Shown: positions 62,997 to 64,000 of the stretch, piece after piece
Position numbering within the stretch: position 1 is the first letter of the stretch
Layout: the number at the start of each line of letters is the position of its first letter
NCBI RefSeq assembly: GCF_004302915.1
Contig: NZ_QQBI01000007.1
Location: 78,090-142,089, forward strand
From: Komagataeibacter xylinus
Lineage (GTDB): Bacteria > Pseudomonadota > Alphaproteobacteria > Acetobacterales > Acetobacteraceae
Reading direction: 5' to 3'
DNA: 64,000 nucleotides
Notes under the pieces: model-generated
The model's database searches: none
Told to the model about the DNA's origin: nothing
What the model saw: only the letters and a program-made list of their open reading frames with translations
Made by a program: the position numbers and the translations under genes

Positions 62997-64000
62997 CAGA
63001 AGGGTTGTACATCGGGTTAGATTATGAAAAAGTCTGTTTTGCACAAAAGAAATTTTCGTAAGCTATAAGAAAACCCGATGCAGACAGAGTGTAGCGCAGG
63101 CGCGTATGAGTTTCCAGCCTCCTGTGGACGGCGTGTTGTGGCCCGTTTTGACGGGGGTCGCATGAGTTCGGATGGGGGCGTCATTCTGGTGAAGCAGGCT
63201 GATGACATTCTGGGTCTCAGCCGCCGCTTTGCTGCCTGTTTTCGCGATAAGCGGCATCCCGGCTTTGTGGAATACCGGGTTGAAGACCTTGTCCGTCAGC
63301 GGATCATGGGCCTGGCACTGGGCTATGAAGATCTCAATGATCACGATGCCCTGCGGCATGACCTGATCTTTGGTCTGACCTCGGGCCGTCTGTCAGGAGG
63401 CCGGGCAAACTGCGCAGCATTGGCTGGCAAATCTACACTGAACCGGTTGGAGCGCAGTGGGCACAAGGCAGATCGTTACTGTCGGATCATTGCTGATCAT
63501 GAGGCCCTGGCTACCCTGTTCGTCACGCTCTTCCTTGACCAGCATGAGCACGCACCCGCCCGGATCGTTCTGGATGTGGATGCCACCGATGACCGTATCC
63601 ATGGCCATCAGGAAGGCCGCGCCTTTCATGGATATTACGGCCATAACTGCTATCTTCCCCTGTATGTCTTCTGCGGGGACCATCTCCTCAGCGCTACCCT
63701 GCGCACGGCAGACAGGGACCCGGGGAAGGAAGCACTGGCAGACATCCGCCGGATCGTGGAGCAGATCAGGAGCCGTTGGCCCCGGGTGCGTATCCTGGTG
63801 CGTGGGGACAGCGGTTTCGCCCGGGACAGTCTGATGACATGGTGCGAAGACAACCACGTTGACTTCCTGTTCGGGCTTGCAGGAAACACCCGCCTGTATG
63901 ACCGGATTGCCTCCCTGTCCGCCGAGGTTTGTGACGCAGCCACTGCGACAGGCAAAGCGGCACGCGGTTTTGCCTCCTTTGACTGGATCACAAAGGACAG
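62997..64000 (+). mobile_element. IS1380-family insertion sequence, left part (runs off the window)
   Basis: Sequence right of the degT break is a typical IS1380 unit: an 80-bp AT-rich end followed by a transposase gene in frame to the window edge. The inner degT boundary is set by the end of homologous coding. Terminal repeat and target duplication cannot be confirmed without the right end. Confidence 0.78.
63078..64000 (+). CDS. IS1380-family transposase (3' partial)
   Basis: An uninterrupted frame from ATG to the window end gives 307 residues of an IS1380-family transposase. The N-terminal DGGRMSSDGGVILVKQAD is followed by DKRHPGFVEYRVEDLVRQRIMGLALGYEDLNDHDALRHD, the catalytic Asp in VLDVDATDDRIHGHQEGRAF with YYGHNCYLPLYVF, and the second catalytic segment ILVRGDSGFARDSLM. 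No frameshift is seen, so the element may be active. IS1380 was first described in acetic acid bacteria. It is inserted at the 5' end of the degT-type gene. Confidence 0.93.
   Translation, partial: MQTECSAGAYEFPASCGRRVVARFDGGRMSSDGGVILVKQADDILGLSRRFAACFRDKRHPGFVEYRVEDLVRQRIMGLALGYEDLNDHDALRHDLIFGLTSGRLSGGRANCAALAGKSTLNRLERSGHKADRYCRIIADHEALATLFVTLFLDQHEHAPARIVLDVDATDDRIHGHQEGRAFHGYYGHNCYLPLYVFCGDHLLSATLRTADRDPGKEALADIRRIVEQIRSRWPRVRILVRGDSGFARDSLMTWCEDNHVDFLFGLAGNTRLYDRIASLSAEVCDAATATGKAARGFASFDWITKD

Noticed and set aside
1..64000. tRNA, rRNA or phage attachment sites
   Set aside because: No cloverleaf-like sequence, rRNA stretch or integrase gene was seen by eye; a dedicated search could still find a small RNA.

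Overview
The window looks like chromosomal DNA of an acetic acid bacterium (Acetobacteraceae, most like Komagataeibacter/Gluconacetobacter). The evidence is GC-rich coding DNA, a TonB-receptor-rich gene content, an IS1380-type transposase and a recurrent intergenic hairpin repeat of a kind I associate with this group. The genus is an inference. No rRNA, tRNA or CRISPR array was found.

Left part (1-32 kb): a nitrogen-compound and C1 scavenging region. It opens with a gene tail, then purU-folD (formyl-THF/C1 metabolism) and a GntR regulator. A long plus-strand cluster follows: DHDPS/NAL-type aldolase, a spermidine/putrescine-type ABC importer (binding protein, two permeases, ATPase) with an SDR dehydrogenase inserted, a GlcD-type FAD dehydrogenase, a TonB-dependent receptor (TBDR) and HyuA/HyuB (hydantoinase/oxoprolinase). 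A decayed IS5-type element and a frameshifted tetR separate this from a second unit: PhyH-type dioxygenase, RidA-like protein, a paralogous TBDR and an acetamidase/formamidase, followed by a LuxR-type regulator and an APC permease. A third unit comprises an NCS1 permease, a third TBDR, a hydantoin-racemase-like protein and a GntR regulator. Two near-identical palindromes, each 4 nt from a -35 box, tie this unit together. This part is visibly less GC-rich up to about 26 kb than the rest.

Middle part (32-43.5 kb): a SulP anion transporter; an iron-uptake locus on the minus strand (siderophore-type TBDR, Sel1-repeat protein, DUF4405-like membrane protein with a (His-Gly-Asp)n tail encoded by a 9-bp tandem repeat, PiuC hydroxylase); divergently exbB-exbD-tonB, with Fur-like boxes between; then the msrP-msrQ periplasmic methionine sulfoxide reductase.

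Right part (43.5-64 kb): a compact six-gene operon of SWIM zinc-finger protein, DUF5691-like protein, MoxR AAA+ ATPase, DUF5682-like protein, VWA protein and an unrecognised 217-aa protein. It resembles E. coli yehLMPQ, whose function is unknown, and is the best candidate here for an undescribed system. Next come an acetoin dehydrogenase operon (acoABC) with a divergent AcoR-like regulator lacking the sigma-54 AAA+ domain, a sugar cassette (xylulokinase, royal-jelly-type beta-propeller protein, MFS sugar porter), an FAD-dependent oxidoreductase, and a DegT-type aminotransferase whose N-terminus has been removed by an IS1380-family element that runs off the window end.
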